From the NCBI RefSeq assembly GCF_036173125.1, contig NZ_CP108054.1, positions 7,779,001 through 7,843,000 on the forward strand: DNA of 64,000 nt, given 5' to 3'. The translations under genes and the position numbers were made by a program. Below the pieces are notes generated by a model. It did not search any database. It was given only the letters and a program-made list of their open reading frames with translations, and had not been told where the DNA came from. Every line of letters begins with the position of its first letter. Position 1 is the stretch's first letter. This document shows positions 1-8,183 of this stretch, piece by piece. The DNA comes from Streptomyces sp. NBC_00286. GTDB taxonomy: Bacteria > Actinomycetota > Actinomycetes > Streptomycetales > Streptomycetaceae.

Positions 1-1
1 G

Positions 2-979
2 AAGAGCACCACGACCGCTACAGAGCCGGCCGGTACGAAAACGGGCGCCACGAAGACGGCCGCCAGGCAGACGGCGGCTACGAAGTCGGCCGGTGAGAAA
101 ACGGCCACCAAGAAGGAGGTGGCTTCGAAGGCGGGCGCCAAGAAGGGGACCGCCAAGAAAGGGGGCACCAAGAAGGCCGGCATCGAAGAGGCAGTCACTA
201 AGAAGGCAGCCGCAAAGGAAGGCGCTTCCGAGAAGGCGGTGGCCGAGAAGGCACCGGCCGAGAAGGCGGCGGTGAAGACCGCGGTGAAGGAGGCCACCGG
301 CGTGGCCGCCCAGGCTGCGGCAGGGAAAGCCGGCGGCAAGGAGGTCCCTGGGAAGGGGACCGGCGGTAAGGAGGTCCCCGGGAAGGGGCCCGGCGGTAAG
401 AAGCGCAGTATCACGCGCACACGTACGGCCAAGAAAGCGGTCGCCTCCGCGGCCGAGGGTGCGGCCGAGGCCGCGAAGACGACGGGAGCCACGACGGTGG
501 TTGCGAAGAAGACTCCTGGTACGGCCACGGCGGCGGGCAAGACCACCGCGGTTCCCAAGGCCCGGCTCGCCGCGGTGGAGCCCGGCGAGCTCGCCGTACG
601 CCCCGGTGAGGACCCCTGGACCCCGGAAGAGGTCGCGGAGGCACGTGCGGAGCTGCTCTCGGAGGTGGTGCGACTGCGCGCCGAGATCACCAACTCCGAG
701 GAGTCCCTGGCGGGCCTGATGCGCGACTCCGGGGACGGGGCCGGTGACGATCAGGCGGACACCGGCACCAAGAACATCACGCGCGAGCACGAGATGGCGC
801 TCGCGGCCAACGCCCGGGAGATGCTGGAGCAGACCGAGCGCGCCCTCGAGCGCCTGGACGCGGGCACGTACGGCTTGTGCGAGAACTGCGGCAATGCCAT
901 CGGCAAGGCCCGTATGCAGGCCTTCCCGCGCGCCACCCTGTGCGTCGAGTGCAAGCAGAAGACGGAGCGCCGTTCCTGA
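2..979 (+). CDS. TraR/DksA-type zinc-finger protein with Lys/Ala-rich tail (5' truncated)
   Basis: The reading frame is open from the left window edge, so the start lies outside; the in-frame GTG at 119 is internal. The first ~170 visible residues are a low-complexity Lys/Ala/Thr/Gly tail of AKK, TKK and EKA units, with two copies of GGKEVPGKG, like histone H1 or HU tails. The C-terminal ~120 residues are a helical hairpin (EHEMALAANAREMLEQ) and a four-cysteine finger, CENC ... CVEC, in the last 33 residues. DksA/TraR relatives bind the RNA polymerase secondary channel; the basic tail suggests nucleic-acid contact (inference). It lies 88 bp upstream of lspA, as I recall for S. coelicolor, where ileS would follow further upstream. 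Confidence 0.85.
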   Translation, partial: KSTTTATEPAGTKTGATKTAARQTAATKSAGEKTATKKEVASKAGAKKGTAKKGGTKKAGIEEAVTKKAAAKEGASEKAVAEKAPAEKAAVKTAVKEATGVAAQAAAGKAGGKEVPGKGTGGKEVPGKGPGGKKRSITRTRTAKKAVASAAEGAAEAAKTTGATTVVAKKTPGTATAAGKTTAVPKARLAAVEPGELAVRPGEDPWTPEEVAEARAELLSEVVRLRAEITNSEESLAGLMRDSGDGAGDDQADTGTKNITREHEMALAANAREMLEQTERALERLDAGTYGLCENCGNAIGKARMQAFPRATLCVECKQKTERRS

Positions 980-1067
980 GCGGCCCGGTGCGCCGAAGTG
1001 GCACATGGGTGCCTGGAAGCGTGCCGTAGTCTCGTCCTCAGTCAGGCACCTAGGTTGAGGGACACAC

Positions 1068-1757
1068 GTGGCAGAGGCGGAGCGCATCATCGGTACGCCG
1101 GATATCCCGGAGGCGGCTGGGGCCGAGCCGGAGCACACCGACAAGAGCGCGGCGTCGGGCGAGCGGTCCGACTCCCCGGGGACGCGGGATCCGTCGGCAC
1201 CGGACGAGGCACCGGGATCCGACTCCGACTCCGGTTCCGAGGAGAAGGCGGCGCAGGCCGAGCGGCCCAGGGGCAAGCGCCGTATCGCCGTGCTGTTCTC
1301 GGTCGCCGTCCTGGCGTACGCCCTGGACCTGGGCAGCAAGATCATCGTGGTGGCGAAGCTGGAGCACCATGAGCCGATCGAGATCATCGGGGACTGGCTG
1401 AGGTTCGAGGCGATCCGCAACGCGGGCGCGGCCTTCGGCATCGGCGAGGCCTTCACCGTGATCTTCACGGTGATCGCGACGGCCGTGATCGTGGTGATCG
1501 CCCGCCTCGCGCGCAAGCTCTACAGCCTGCCCTGGGCCATCGCGCTCGGCATGCTGCTCGGCGGGGCGCTCGGCAATCTCACCGACCGGATCTTCCGCTC
1601 GCCGGGCGTCTTCGAGGGCGCGGTCGTCGACTTCATCGCCCCCAAGGGCTTCGCCGTCTTCAACCTCGCCGACTCGGCGATCGTCTGCGGCGGCATCCTG
1701 ATCGTGCTGCTGTCGTTCCGCGGCCTCGACCCGGACGGCACGGTCCACAAGAACTGA
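1068..1757 (+). CDS. lspA: Lipoprotein signal peptidase II (LspA)
   Basis: LspA is an inner-membrane aspartyl protease that removes signal peptides from diacylglyceryl-modified prolipoproteins. The 229-residue protein starts at GTG after a GAGGGA ribosome site. Its first ~70 residues are an acidic, soluble extension common in Streptomyces. Four membrane segments follow. Family motifs are [16 protein letters not shown] (first catalytic Asp) and FNLADSAIV (second catalytic Asp). It acts after Lgt, whose gene is at 40939. An RluD-type synthase follows 75 bp downstream, a pairing also seen in enterics. Confidence 0.96.
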   Translation: MAEAERIIGTPDIPEAAGAEPEHTDKSAASGERSDSPGTRDPSAPDEAPGSDSDSGSEEKAAQAERPRGKRRIAVLFSVAVLAYALDLGSKIIVVAKLEHHEPIEIIGDWLRFEAIRNAGAAFGIGEAFTVIFTVIATAVIVVIARLARKLYSLPWAIALGMLLGGALGNLTDRIFRSPGVFEGAVVDFIAPKGFAVFNLADSAIVCGGILIVLLSFRGLDPDGTVHKN

Positions 1758-1832
1758 GCCCGCCCCGCCCCCAGGACCGGCCCGTGCTCCCTCGCGGGCG
1801 GTGCTGTCAGTCCCGTCCGGCATACTCGACGG

Positions 1833-2777
1833 GTGAGCACAGTTCCCGAGATCCGTACCCTGCCCGTGCCCGACGGCCTGGAGGGCGAGCGCGTCGACGC
1901 CGCCATATCACGCATGTTCGGCTTCTCCCGTACGAAGGCGGCCGAGCTGGCCGCGGCAGGCAAGGTGCTGGTCGACGGCACTGCGGTCGGCAAGTCCGAG
2001 CGGGTGCAGGGCGGTGCGTGGCTGGAGGTCGAGATGCCGCAGGCGCCCGCGCCCGTGCAGATCGTCGCCGAGCCGGTCGAGGGCATGGAGATCGTGCACG
2101 ACGACGATGACGTGGTGGTGATCGTCAAGCCCGTCGGGGTCGCCGCGCACCCCAGCCCCGGCTGGTCGGGCCCCACGGTGATCGGCGGACTCGCGGCTGC
2201 CGGGTACCGCATCTCGACCTCGGGCGCCGCCGAGCGCCAGGGCATCGTGCACCGCCTGGACGTAGGTACGTCGGGCCTGATGGTGGTGGCCAAGTCGGAG
2301 TACGCGTACACGTCGCTCAAGCGCCAGTTCAAGGAGCGCACGGTCGACAAGCGCTACCACGCGCTGGTGCAGGGCCACCCGGACCCGACCAGCGGCACCA
2401 TCGACGCACCCATCGGACGGCATCCGAACCACGACTACAAGTGGGCGGTCACGGCCGAGGGCAAGCCCTCCGTGACGCATTACGACCTGATCGAGGCGTT
2501 CCGCGCGGCCTCCTTGCTCGACATCAAGCTGGAGACCGGTCGGACGCATCAGATCCGCGTCCACATGGCGGCCCACCGGCATCCGTGCGTGGGCGACCTG
2601 ACGTACGGCGCGGACCCGACCCTCGCCAAGCGGCTCGGGCTGACCCGGCAGTGGCTGCACGCCGTGCGGCTCGGCTTCGAGCACCCCGGGGACGGGCAGT
2701 GGGCCGAGTTCGCCTGCGACTACCCCGCGGACCTGCAGCAGGCGCTGGACCAGGTGCGGGAGGAGACCTACGCATGA
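1833..2777 (+). CDS. rluD: RluA/RluD-family 23S rRNA pseudouridine synthase
   Basis: This enzyme isomerises uridines in large-subunit rRNA. The 314-residue protein has an N-terminal S4 RNA-binding domain ([20 protein letters not shown]) and a pseudouridine synthase domain. The catalytic motif is [16 protein letters not shown], with Asp as nucleophile, and the C-terminal motif is [10 protein letters not shown]. The start is GTG with no clear Shine-Dalgarno sequence. The 3' end overlaps the next gene as ATGA. Family assignment is firm; RluD rather than another RluA member rests on length, S4 domain and linkage to lspA. Confidence 0.92.
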   Translation: MSTVPEIRTLPVPDGLEGERVDAAISRMFGFSRTKAAELAAAGKVLVDGTAVGKSERVQGGAWLEVEMPQAPAPVQIVAEPVEGMEIVHDDDDVVVIVKPVGVAAHPSPGWSGPTVIGGLAAAGYRISTSGAAERQGIVHRLDVGTSGLMVVAKSEYAYTSLKRQFKERTVDKRYHALVQGHPDPTSGTIDAPIGRHPNHDYKWAVTAEGKPSVTHYDLIEAFRAASLLDIKLETGRTHQIRVHMAAHRHPCVGDLTYGADPTLAKRLGLTRQWLHAVRLGFEHPGDGQWAEFACDYPADLQQALDQVREETYA

Positions 2778-3241
2778 GCGCGTCGTACGCGGTGCGGGTG
2801 GCCGAGGACCCCGCAGACCGCGAGGCCTGCTTCGCGGTGCGCAAAGAGGTCTTCGTAGGCGAGCAGCAGGTCCCCGAGGACCTGGAGTACGACGCGTACG
2901 ACGCCGACGCCGTGCATGTCCTCGCCGTCCGCGAGGACGCTGTGCCGATCGGCGCGGGACGCCTGCTGTACGGCGAGGCGGCGGCCGCCAAGAACGGTGG
3001 TGACCCGGGTGTCGGCTCCCTGGGGCGGCTCGCCGTCCTGAAGTCCGCGCGCGGGCTCGGTGTCGGCATCGCGCTCGTCCGGGGCATCGAGGACGCGGCA
3101 CGCGCGCGTGGGCTCACGGCGGTCGATCTGCACGCGCAGACGCATGCGCTGGGGTTCTATGAGCGGCTGGGGTATGAGGCGTACGGCCCCGAATATCTTG
3201 AGGCGGGGATTCCGCATCAGGCGATGAGGCGCTCTCTGTAG
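2774..3241 (+). CDS. GNAT-family N-acetyltransferase (ElaA-like)
   Basis: A 155-residue protein whose ATG overlaps the rluD stop, implying translational coupling. The N-terminal half ([18 protein letters not shown]) is typical of ElaA/YjcF-like GNATs. The acetyl-CoA loop is [16 protein letters not shown], and the end has the [20 protein letters not shown] pattern (HxxM follows). The substrate is unknown. The fold is secure; a role in rRNA or translation, suggested by coupling to rluD, is only inference. Confidence 0.85.
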   Translation: MSASYAVRVAEDPADREACFAVRKEVFVGEQQVPEDLEYDAYDADAVHVLAVREDAVPIGAGRLLYGEAAAAKNGGDPGVGSLGRLAVLKSARGLGVGIALVRGIEDAARARGLTAVDLHAQTHALGFYERLGYEAYGPEYLEAGIPHQAMRRSL

Positions 3242-3281
3242 CTGCCGCCGTAGCTGCCTGAGTCTTCGTAGGATCGATCTC

Positions 3282-4022
3282 ATGGCACGCAACGTGGTGA
3301 TCAGCGGTGGCGGTACGGGGATCGGGCTCGCGGCGGCCCGGGCCTTCGCGGCGGACGGGGATCAGGTGCTGCTGCTCGGGCGCCGGACCGAGGTGCTGGA
3401 GAAGGCGGACGTGCCCAGGGCGCTCACGTACGCCGCTGATCTGAGCGAGGTCGAAGGCGTGCGCGGGGTCGAGCGGTTCGTGGCCGCCGAGTTGGGCACC
3501 GTCGACGTACTCGTCCACAGCGCGGGTGGTGCCGGGCATCTGGAGCCGAAGGTCGGCAGCGATGATCCGCTGGTGATCGCCGCGTACAACTGGACGCTCA
3601 ACTTCCGGCTCAACACGCTGACGGCGGCGCTGCTCACCGAGGCGCTGCGGGACCGGCTCGCGTCGCCCGGCGGGCGGGTGCTGTTCCTCAGCTCGATCGC
3701 CGCCTACCGGGGTTCCGGGAGCGGGCCGTACGCCGCGTCCAAGGCCGTGCTGCACCCGTACGCCTTCGATCTGGCCCGGCAGTTGGGGCCGCGCGGCGTC
3801 ACCGTGAACGTGGTGGCGCCCGGCTATGTCGAGGACACCGGTTTCTTCGGCGAGACCATGGATGACGCGCGGCGCGAACGGTTGATCGCCGAGACGTCGA
3901 CGGGTCGTGCCGGAACGCCCGGTGACGTCGCCGCGACGCTGCACTGGCTGGCCTCACCGGCTGCCGCGCATATCACCGCCCAGATCATCCAGGTCAACGG
4001 CGGGGCGGAACGCGGCCATTAG
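3282..4022 (+). CDS. Short-chain dehydrogenase/reductase (SDR)
   Basis: A 246-residue classical SDR. It shows the Rossmann glycine motif GGGTGIGLAAARAF near the N-terminus, an HSAGGAG motif (usually NNAG), the active site SSIAAY...YAASKAVL, and a C-terminal VNGGAERGH. The dinucleotide preference and substrate cannot be read from sequence. It starts 40 bp after the GNAT gene on the same strand, and its 3' end faces the TnpB-type gene on the other strand. Confidence 0.88.
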   Translation: MARNVVISGGGTGIGLAAARAFAADGDQVLLLGRRTEVLEKADVPRALTYAADLSEVEGVRGVERFVAAELGTVDVLVHSAGGAGHLEPKVGSDDPLVIAAYNWTLNFRLNTLTAALLTEALRDRLASPGGRVLFLSSIAAYRGSGSGPYAASKAVLHPYAFDLARQLGPRGVTVNVVAPGYVEDTGFFGETMDDARRERLIAETSTGRAGTPGDVAATLHWLASPAAAHITAQIIQVNGGAERGH

Positions 4023-4043
4023 CGTCTCTGGAACTCTGTGTGT

Positions 4044-4060
4044 GCCTGAGTAACTCAGGC
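4044..4060. repeat. Perfect 7-bp hairpin at the 3' end of the TnpB-type gene
   Basis: GCCTGAG - TAA - CTCAGGC forms a perfect 7-bp stem with a 3-nt loop and contains the TnpB-type stop codon. It lies 22 bp from the SDR stop. It could be a terminator, or the subterminal hairpin typical of an IS605 right end. The sequence alone does not decide between these. Confidence 0.55.
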
Positions 4061-6130
4061 TTTTCGGGCGCGGCGTGGCCGTGTGGGGTCGCCCTCGGGG
4101 GGTCCGAACCTCGGGGTGAGGGGGTGGACCTCGGTGGCGTGCACGTGGTGGAAGCCGGTCCGCTGGGCGGCGCGGGCGCGCCGCCGGCAGGTTCCGCGGG
4201 GGAGCCGCACCCGCCCGCTCGGAGCAGGCTCCGGCCGGTGGGGGGCGGGTACTCCATGACCTGGCACCCGCCCCGGGAAGGGGGCTGGTGTCTGGGTGTC
4301 ATGCCCCGCCGGACGCTTGACCACCCGGGTGGGGGTGGTGGCGGGGACCGTACGCACTTCGGGCATACGGCGGGAAGTCGATGACCGGCCGGCCGGGGAG
4401 GGCCGGGCCGGAGTGGGGCGGCGCTTGCCCGGGGTGGTCTTCGGCCCGGGCGGCCGGGCGGGGAGGGCCTGCGCGCGGCGGGCGCGGCGCAGCCGGCGGG
4501 TGATCTTCTTCGGTCGGCGCACGCAGGTGACGGTGCCCTCGGCGGTGGTGCGGATGGTGCGGGTGCCGGTGGTGCGGTCGGTGCTGGTGTGGGGTTGGGC
4601 GAGCAGGCCGCGGGAGACGATCCGGCGGGCGGCCGCGTGGTCCCGGTCCATCGACAGGCCACAGCTGGGGCAGTGCGCCCAGGTCCAGCCGCGCTCGGCA
4701 AGCCGGTCCGGCGCCGGGTGATGGCCCAGCGGCCCCAGGCATTGCGGGCAGCGTGCGGAGGTGCCCCGGGCGGGGACGGTGACCACGGTGATGCCCGCCG
4801 TGGCGGCCAGGTGCCGGATCGCCTCGACGACCCTGCCGCGGACCTGGCCGGACAGCCGGGCGTTGCCGCGCCGTTTGCCGCGGGCCTCCAGGGTGGCCAG
4901 GTCCTCCAGGTAGATGACGCTGGCGCCGAGTGCGAGGCTCTGGTCGACGGCCCAGCGGGCCGCCGCCCAGGCCAGCGCGTCGTTGAGGTGGCGGATGCGG
5001 GCACACACCCGCGCGTGCTCCACTTCCAGCACCGCGGCCCGCCGGTGCAGGTCGTCCCAGGCCAGCAGGGGGGCGCCGAGCCCGTCCGCCAACTGCTGGT
5101 AGTGGTCGCGTCGGGCGGCGAGGTGTTCGCGGTGGCCGCGCAGCCGGTGCAGTTTCGCGCTGACCGCGGTGGCGTCGAAGAGCAGAGGGCGGCCGTCGGT
5201 GACCACCCGCCGGGCAGTTTTGGGGCCGGTCAGACGGCCCACCGTTCCGGTCAGCAGGGTGTTTACACCCCAGTCGAAGCCGACCGCCACGGTGTGCCCG
5301 GACGCCTTGGTGGCCGGGGCGGGCCGGGAGTGCGGCAGGTCCACCGCGATCCGCCCACCGCGGGTGGGGCGCAGGGTCGGGGTGTGCAGCACCGCCTCCG
5401 GGCCGACGGTGGCGGGCAGCCGCAGGTCGATCACATGCCAGGCCCACTCCCGCCCCGAGCCGGGGGCCGGGCACAGCGGGAGCTTCACCCGCAGCCGGGC
5501 CAGCCCCGCATCCACCCGCTGCAGGGTGACCTGCTGGCGGTCCATCGCCGCCAGCAGCACCTGCGCGGCGATCTGGGGCGGCTCCTCCAGCTCACACAGC
5601 CCTGCGGGCAGGCGCCCGTGCTCGGCCACATAGGCGCGGACCTGCCGGGTGCGGTTGCGGATCTCCGCATGGCCGACCCCGCTCGGCAGCAGCGCCTGCA
5701 ACGCCTCCCACTCCGCCTGGGTGCGCCGGTGGGGGTCGGCGGGCCAGGTGGCCAGCACCGCCGCCACCACAGTGCGCCGATGCAGCGCCAGCCGCAGGGT
5801 GCGCGCCGCGTACTCCTCCGCACCCCGCCGCACCCGGTCCGACACATACACCCCCTCGGCGAAACTCGCCGTGTGCTGCCAGTTGAGGCGGCGCAGCGCC
5901 ATCCAGCCCTTGGACGGCAACGGCTCACCCCGCCCGTCGACCCCGGCGGCCAGCACCTCCAGCGAACCCTCGTCCCACCGGGAAGCCACCAGGGCCCGGG
6001 TCAGCTCGCGGCTCAACTGGGCGAGAAAACCCACCCGCTCGTACAGCACCGCTTGACCGACCCGCTCGCCGCTGCCCTCGACCACGCCACCGAAGGCGGT
6101 ACACGGCGCCGTCGCCATCAACCGGCCCAC
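4055..6130 (-). CDS. TnpB-type RuvC nuclease (IS200/IS605 accessory, TnpB-related), solitary
   Basis: TnpB proteins are RNA-guided DNA nucleases of IS200/IS605 elements and ancestors of Cas12. With the GTG at 6130 (AGGGGG eight bases upstream) the protein has 691 residues; ATG at 6118 is an alternative. Residues ~1-270 are helical and divergent. The RuvC core shows VGFDWGVNTLL (Asp286), VIYLEDLATLE (Glu409) and SMDRDHAAARRI (Asp497), so all three acidic residues are kept; HAAA replaces the usual VNAA. A zinc ribbon is inserted: CPQC (461/464) and CPSC (487/490). The last ~180 residues are a Pro/Arg/Thr-rich extension unusual for the family. No TnpA is present. It sits alone between an SDR gene and mscS. 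Confidence 0.85.
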   Translation of the reverse strand: MGRLMATAPCTAFGGVVEGSGERVGQAVLYERVGFLAQLSRELTRALVASRWDEGSLEVLAAGVDGRGEPLPSKGWMALRRLNWQHTASFAEGVYVSDRVRRGAEEYAARTLRLALHRRTVVAAVLATWPADPHRRTQAEWEALQALLPSGVGHAEIRNRTRQVRAYVAEHGRLPAGLCELEEPPQIAAQVLLAAMDRQQVTLQRVDAGLARLRVKLPLCPAPGSGREWAWHVIDLRLPATVGPEAVLHTPTLRPTRGGRIAVDLPHSRPAPATKASGHTVAVGFDWGVNTLLTGTVGRLTGPKTARRVVTDGRPLLFDATAVSAKLHRLRGHREHLAARRDHYQQLADGLGAPLLAWDDLHRRAAVLEVEHARVCARIRHLNDALAWAAARWAVDQSLALGASVIYLEDLATLEARGKRRGNARLSGQVRGRVVEAIRHLAATAGITVVTVPARGTSARCPQCLGPLGHHPAPDRLAERGWTWAHCPSCGLSMDRDHAAARRIVSRGLLAQPHTSTDRTTGTRTIRTTAEGTVTCVRRPKKITRRLRRARRAQALPARPPGPKTTPGKRRPTPARPSPAGRSSTSRRMPEVRTVPATTPTRVVKRPAGHDTQTPAPFPGRVPGHGVPAPHRPEPAPSGRVRLPRGTCRRRARAAQRTGFHHVHATEVHPLTPRFGPPEGDPTRPRRARKA

Positions 6131-6278
6131 ACCCACCACCCCCCTGCTCGGTCCCGAATCGGGCACATCCGTGCACCCGATCGGCCTAACGACCGACCCC
6201 CGCACAAAGACACGGCAGCCGACCGGCACCGCCCGAATCGCACAGGAAAACGCAGCAAAACCGCCAACAGTTGAAGAC

Positions 6279-6332
6279 CCTCCGGCGGAGCACCCTGTCA
6301 GGGGGGCGACAACGAACCCGAACCGCCGGAGG
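6279..6332. repeat. 10-bp inverted repeat enclosing a smaller hairpin
   Basis: CCTCCGGCGG (6279-6288) and CCGCCGGAGG (6323-6332) are perfect inverted copies 34 bp apart. The spacer holds a second hairpin, CCCTG-T-CAGGG (6293-6303). It lies upstream of the TnpB-type gene and downstream of mscS, so it may be the mscS terminator or left-end structure of the TnpB element. There is no U tract. Confidence 0.5.
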
Positions 6333-6334
6333 CA

Positions 6335-6358
6335 GCCCCCTAAGGGCCCTTAAGGGGC
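6335..6358. terminator. 24-bp imperfect palindrome spanning the mscS stop codon
   Basis: GCCCCCTAAGGG and CCCTTAAGGGGC are inverted copies with one mismatch and no spacer. The palindrome contains the mscS TAA stop. It is a candidate terminator for mscS, adjacent to the 6279-6332 structure. Confidence 0.4.
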
Positions 6359-7468
6359 GCGTTCCGTTCGCGGCGGAGCGTGGAAGCGGCCCCGGTTCGT
6401 GCGCGGTAGCGAGCCGTCCGGCAGGGGGGAGGCCGGGGGGAGGATCGCGTCGGCTGTGTTGACGCGGGGGAGTGCGTATGGGTGGTGTTCGGTGAGCCAG
6501 CGGAGGAGATGTTCGCGGACCGTGACGCGGACCGTCCACAGGTCGTCGGGGTCCTTGGCGGTCACCAGGGCGCGCAGCTCCATGGTGGTGGGCGTCGAGT
6601 CGGTGACGGTCAGGTCGTAGTGGCGGCCGTCCCAGGCCGGGCACTCGCGCAGGATGTCGCGGAGCCGCTCGCGCATCGCCTCCAGGGGCGCGCTGTGGTC
6701 GACGTGCAGGAAGACCGTTCCGGTCATCTGGACGCCGCCGCGGGACCAGTTCTCGAAGGGCTTGGACGTGAAGTACGACACCGGCATGGTGATCCGGCGC
6801 TCGTCCCAGGTGCGTACGGTCAGGAACGTCAGCGTGATCTCGTCGACCGTGCCCCATTCGCCGTCCACCACCACGACGTCGCCGAGCCGCACCATGTCGC
6901 CGAAGGCGATCTGCAGCCCCGCGAAGAGATTGCTGAGCGTGGACTGCGCGGCGACACCGGCGACGATGCCGAGGATGCCCGCCGAGGCGAGCAGCGAGGC
7001 TCCGGCCGCCCGCATCGCGGGGAAGGTGAACAGCATCGCGGCGATCGCCACTACGCCGACGATCGCCGTGACCACGCGCATGATCAGTGACACCTGGGTC
7101 CGTACACGGCGGAGCCGGGCCGGATCGCGGTGGGCTGACGCGTAACGGGCGTACGACGTCTCGACGATCGCCGCCGCGATCCGCACCATCAGCCAGGCGG
7201 TGAACCCGATGAGTACCAGTGTCAGGGTCCGGCCGATCGCGGAGGAGTAGGACGGGAAGATCCGCGCCTGGTCGTACGAGCCTCTCAGGAAGGCCGTGAG
7301 CAGCACGACCTGGAAGGGGATGCGGGCGCGGCGCAGCAGGCCCCATAGCGGGGTTTCGCTGTGCGCTTCGTCGATGCGTCGCATCAGCCGGTCCACGGCC
7401 CAGCCGATCACCAGGGTGAGGACGACGGAGCCGCCGACGACGATCAGCGGGCGCAGTACGTTCTCCAT
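6350..7468 (-). CDS. mscS: MscS-family mechanosensitive channel
   Basis: The 372-residue protein has three or four N-terminal membrane helices. The MscS pore and beta domain follow: AGILGIVAGVAAQSTLSNLF, then GDMVRLGDVVVVDGEWGTVD. The C-terminal domain has VRTWDERRITMPVSYFTSKP. MscS channels release solutes during osmotic downshock. The frame is open further upstream, but the ATG at 7468 starts the first membrane helix (MENVLRPLIVVGGS), and the upstream translation is not protein-like. The last ~40 residues are a short Pro/Arg-rich tail. Confidence 0.9.
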   Translation of the reverse strand: MENVLRPLIVVGGSVVLTLVIGWAVDRLMRRIDEAHSETPLWGLLRRARIPFQVVLLTAFLRGSYDQARIFPSYSSAIGRTLTLVLIGFTAWLMVRIAAAIVETSYARYASAHRDPARLRRVRTQVSLIMRVVTAIVGVVAIAAMLFTFPAMRAAGASLLASAGILGIVAGVAAQSTLSNLFAGLQIAFGDMVRLGDVVVVDGEWGTVDEITLTFLTVRTWDERRITMPVSYFTSKPFENWSRGGVQMTGTVFLHVDHSAPLEAMRERLRDILRECPAWDGRHYDLTVTDSTPTTMELRALVTAKDPDDLWTVRVTVREHLLRWLTEHHPYALPRVNTADAILPPASPLPDGSLPRTNRGRFHAPPRTERAP

Positions 7469-7585
7469 GCCCTCGACGGTAACCGGCTGCGGCCCGCCAT
7501 GAACATGTAGTCCCAGCCCCGGTCCCGGTTTCGGCCCCAGTTCCGGTCCGGCGCCGTTGTCAGTACCGGCTGGCACGATGGCCTC

Positions 7586-8155
7586 ATGGACATCATGCTC
7601 TTCCACTCGACCTATGGGCTGCGGCCCGCAGTGCGCGACGCGGCGGACCGGCTGCGCGCGGCGGGACACGAGGTCTGGACGCCCGACCTCTTCGAGGGGC
7701 GGACCTTCGAGACGGTCGAGGAGGGAAGGGCCTTCAAGGACGAGATAGGCGTGGACGAGCTGCTCAAGCGCGCGATCCTGGCCGCCGCGCCCTACTCGGA
7801 GCGCGGTCTCGTCTACGCCGGGTTCTCCCTCGGCGCCGCCATCGCCCAGACACTGGCGCTCGGCGACGAGAAGGCGCGAGGGCTCCTGCTGCTGCACGGC
7901 ACCTCTGACATCGCCGATAACGCGTCGGTGGACGAGCTGCCGGTCCAGCTGCACGTGGCCGAACCGGACGCTTTCGAGCCCGACGACTGGCTGACCGCCT
8001 GGTATCTCCGGATGGGCAGGGCGGGCGCCGACGTGGAGGTCCACAGATACGCGGGGGCCGGTCACCTCTACACGGATCCCGGCCTGCCGGACTACGACAA
8101 GGAGGCGGCCGAGGCCACCTGGCGGGTGGCACTCGGCTTCCTCGACAGCCTCTGA
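7586..8155 (+). CDS. Dienelactone hydrolase-like alpha/beta hydrolase
   Basis: A 189-residue single-domain alpha/beta hydrolase with dienelactone hydrolase layout: MDIMLFHSTYGLRPAVRDAA at the start, nucleophile elbow GFSLGAAIAQ, and a catalytic His in YAGAGHLYTD. The nucleophile is Ser where classical dienelactone hydrolases have Cys, as in several actinobacterial relatives. The substrate is unknown. It is transcribed divergently from mscS and converges on phoD with a 28-bp gap. Confidence 0.82.
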   Translation: MDIMLFHSTYGLRPAVRDAADRLRAAGHEVWTPDLFEGRTFETVEEGRAFKDEIGVDELLKRAILAAAPYSERGLVYAGFSLGAAIAQTLALGDEKARGLLLLHGTSDIADNASVDELPVQLHVAEPDAFEPDDWLTAWYLRMGRAGADVEVHRYAGAGHLYTDPGLPDYDKEAAEATWRVALGFLDSL

Positions 8156-8183
8156 TCGACGGAAGTGAGGGGCAGAAGAAGGG

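Noticed and set aside
4299..5474. Long GC-rich overlapping frames on both strands across the TnpB-type gene
   Set aside because: They have no domain motifs, are rich in Arg/Pro/Gly/Ala and follow the codon bias of the real minus-strand gene, so they are shadows.
4055..6130. TldR-type nuclease-dead TnpB repressor
   Set aside because: All three RuvC acidic residues and the zinc-ribbon cysteines are present, so there is no sign of inactivation.
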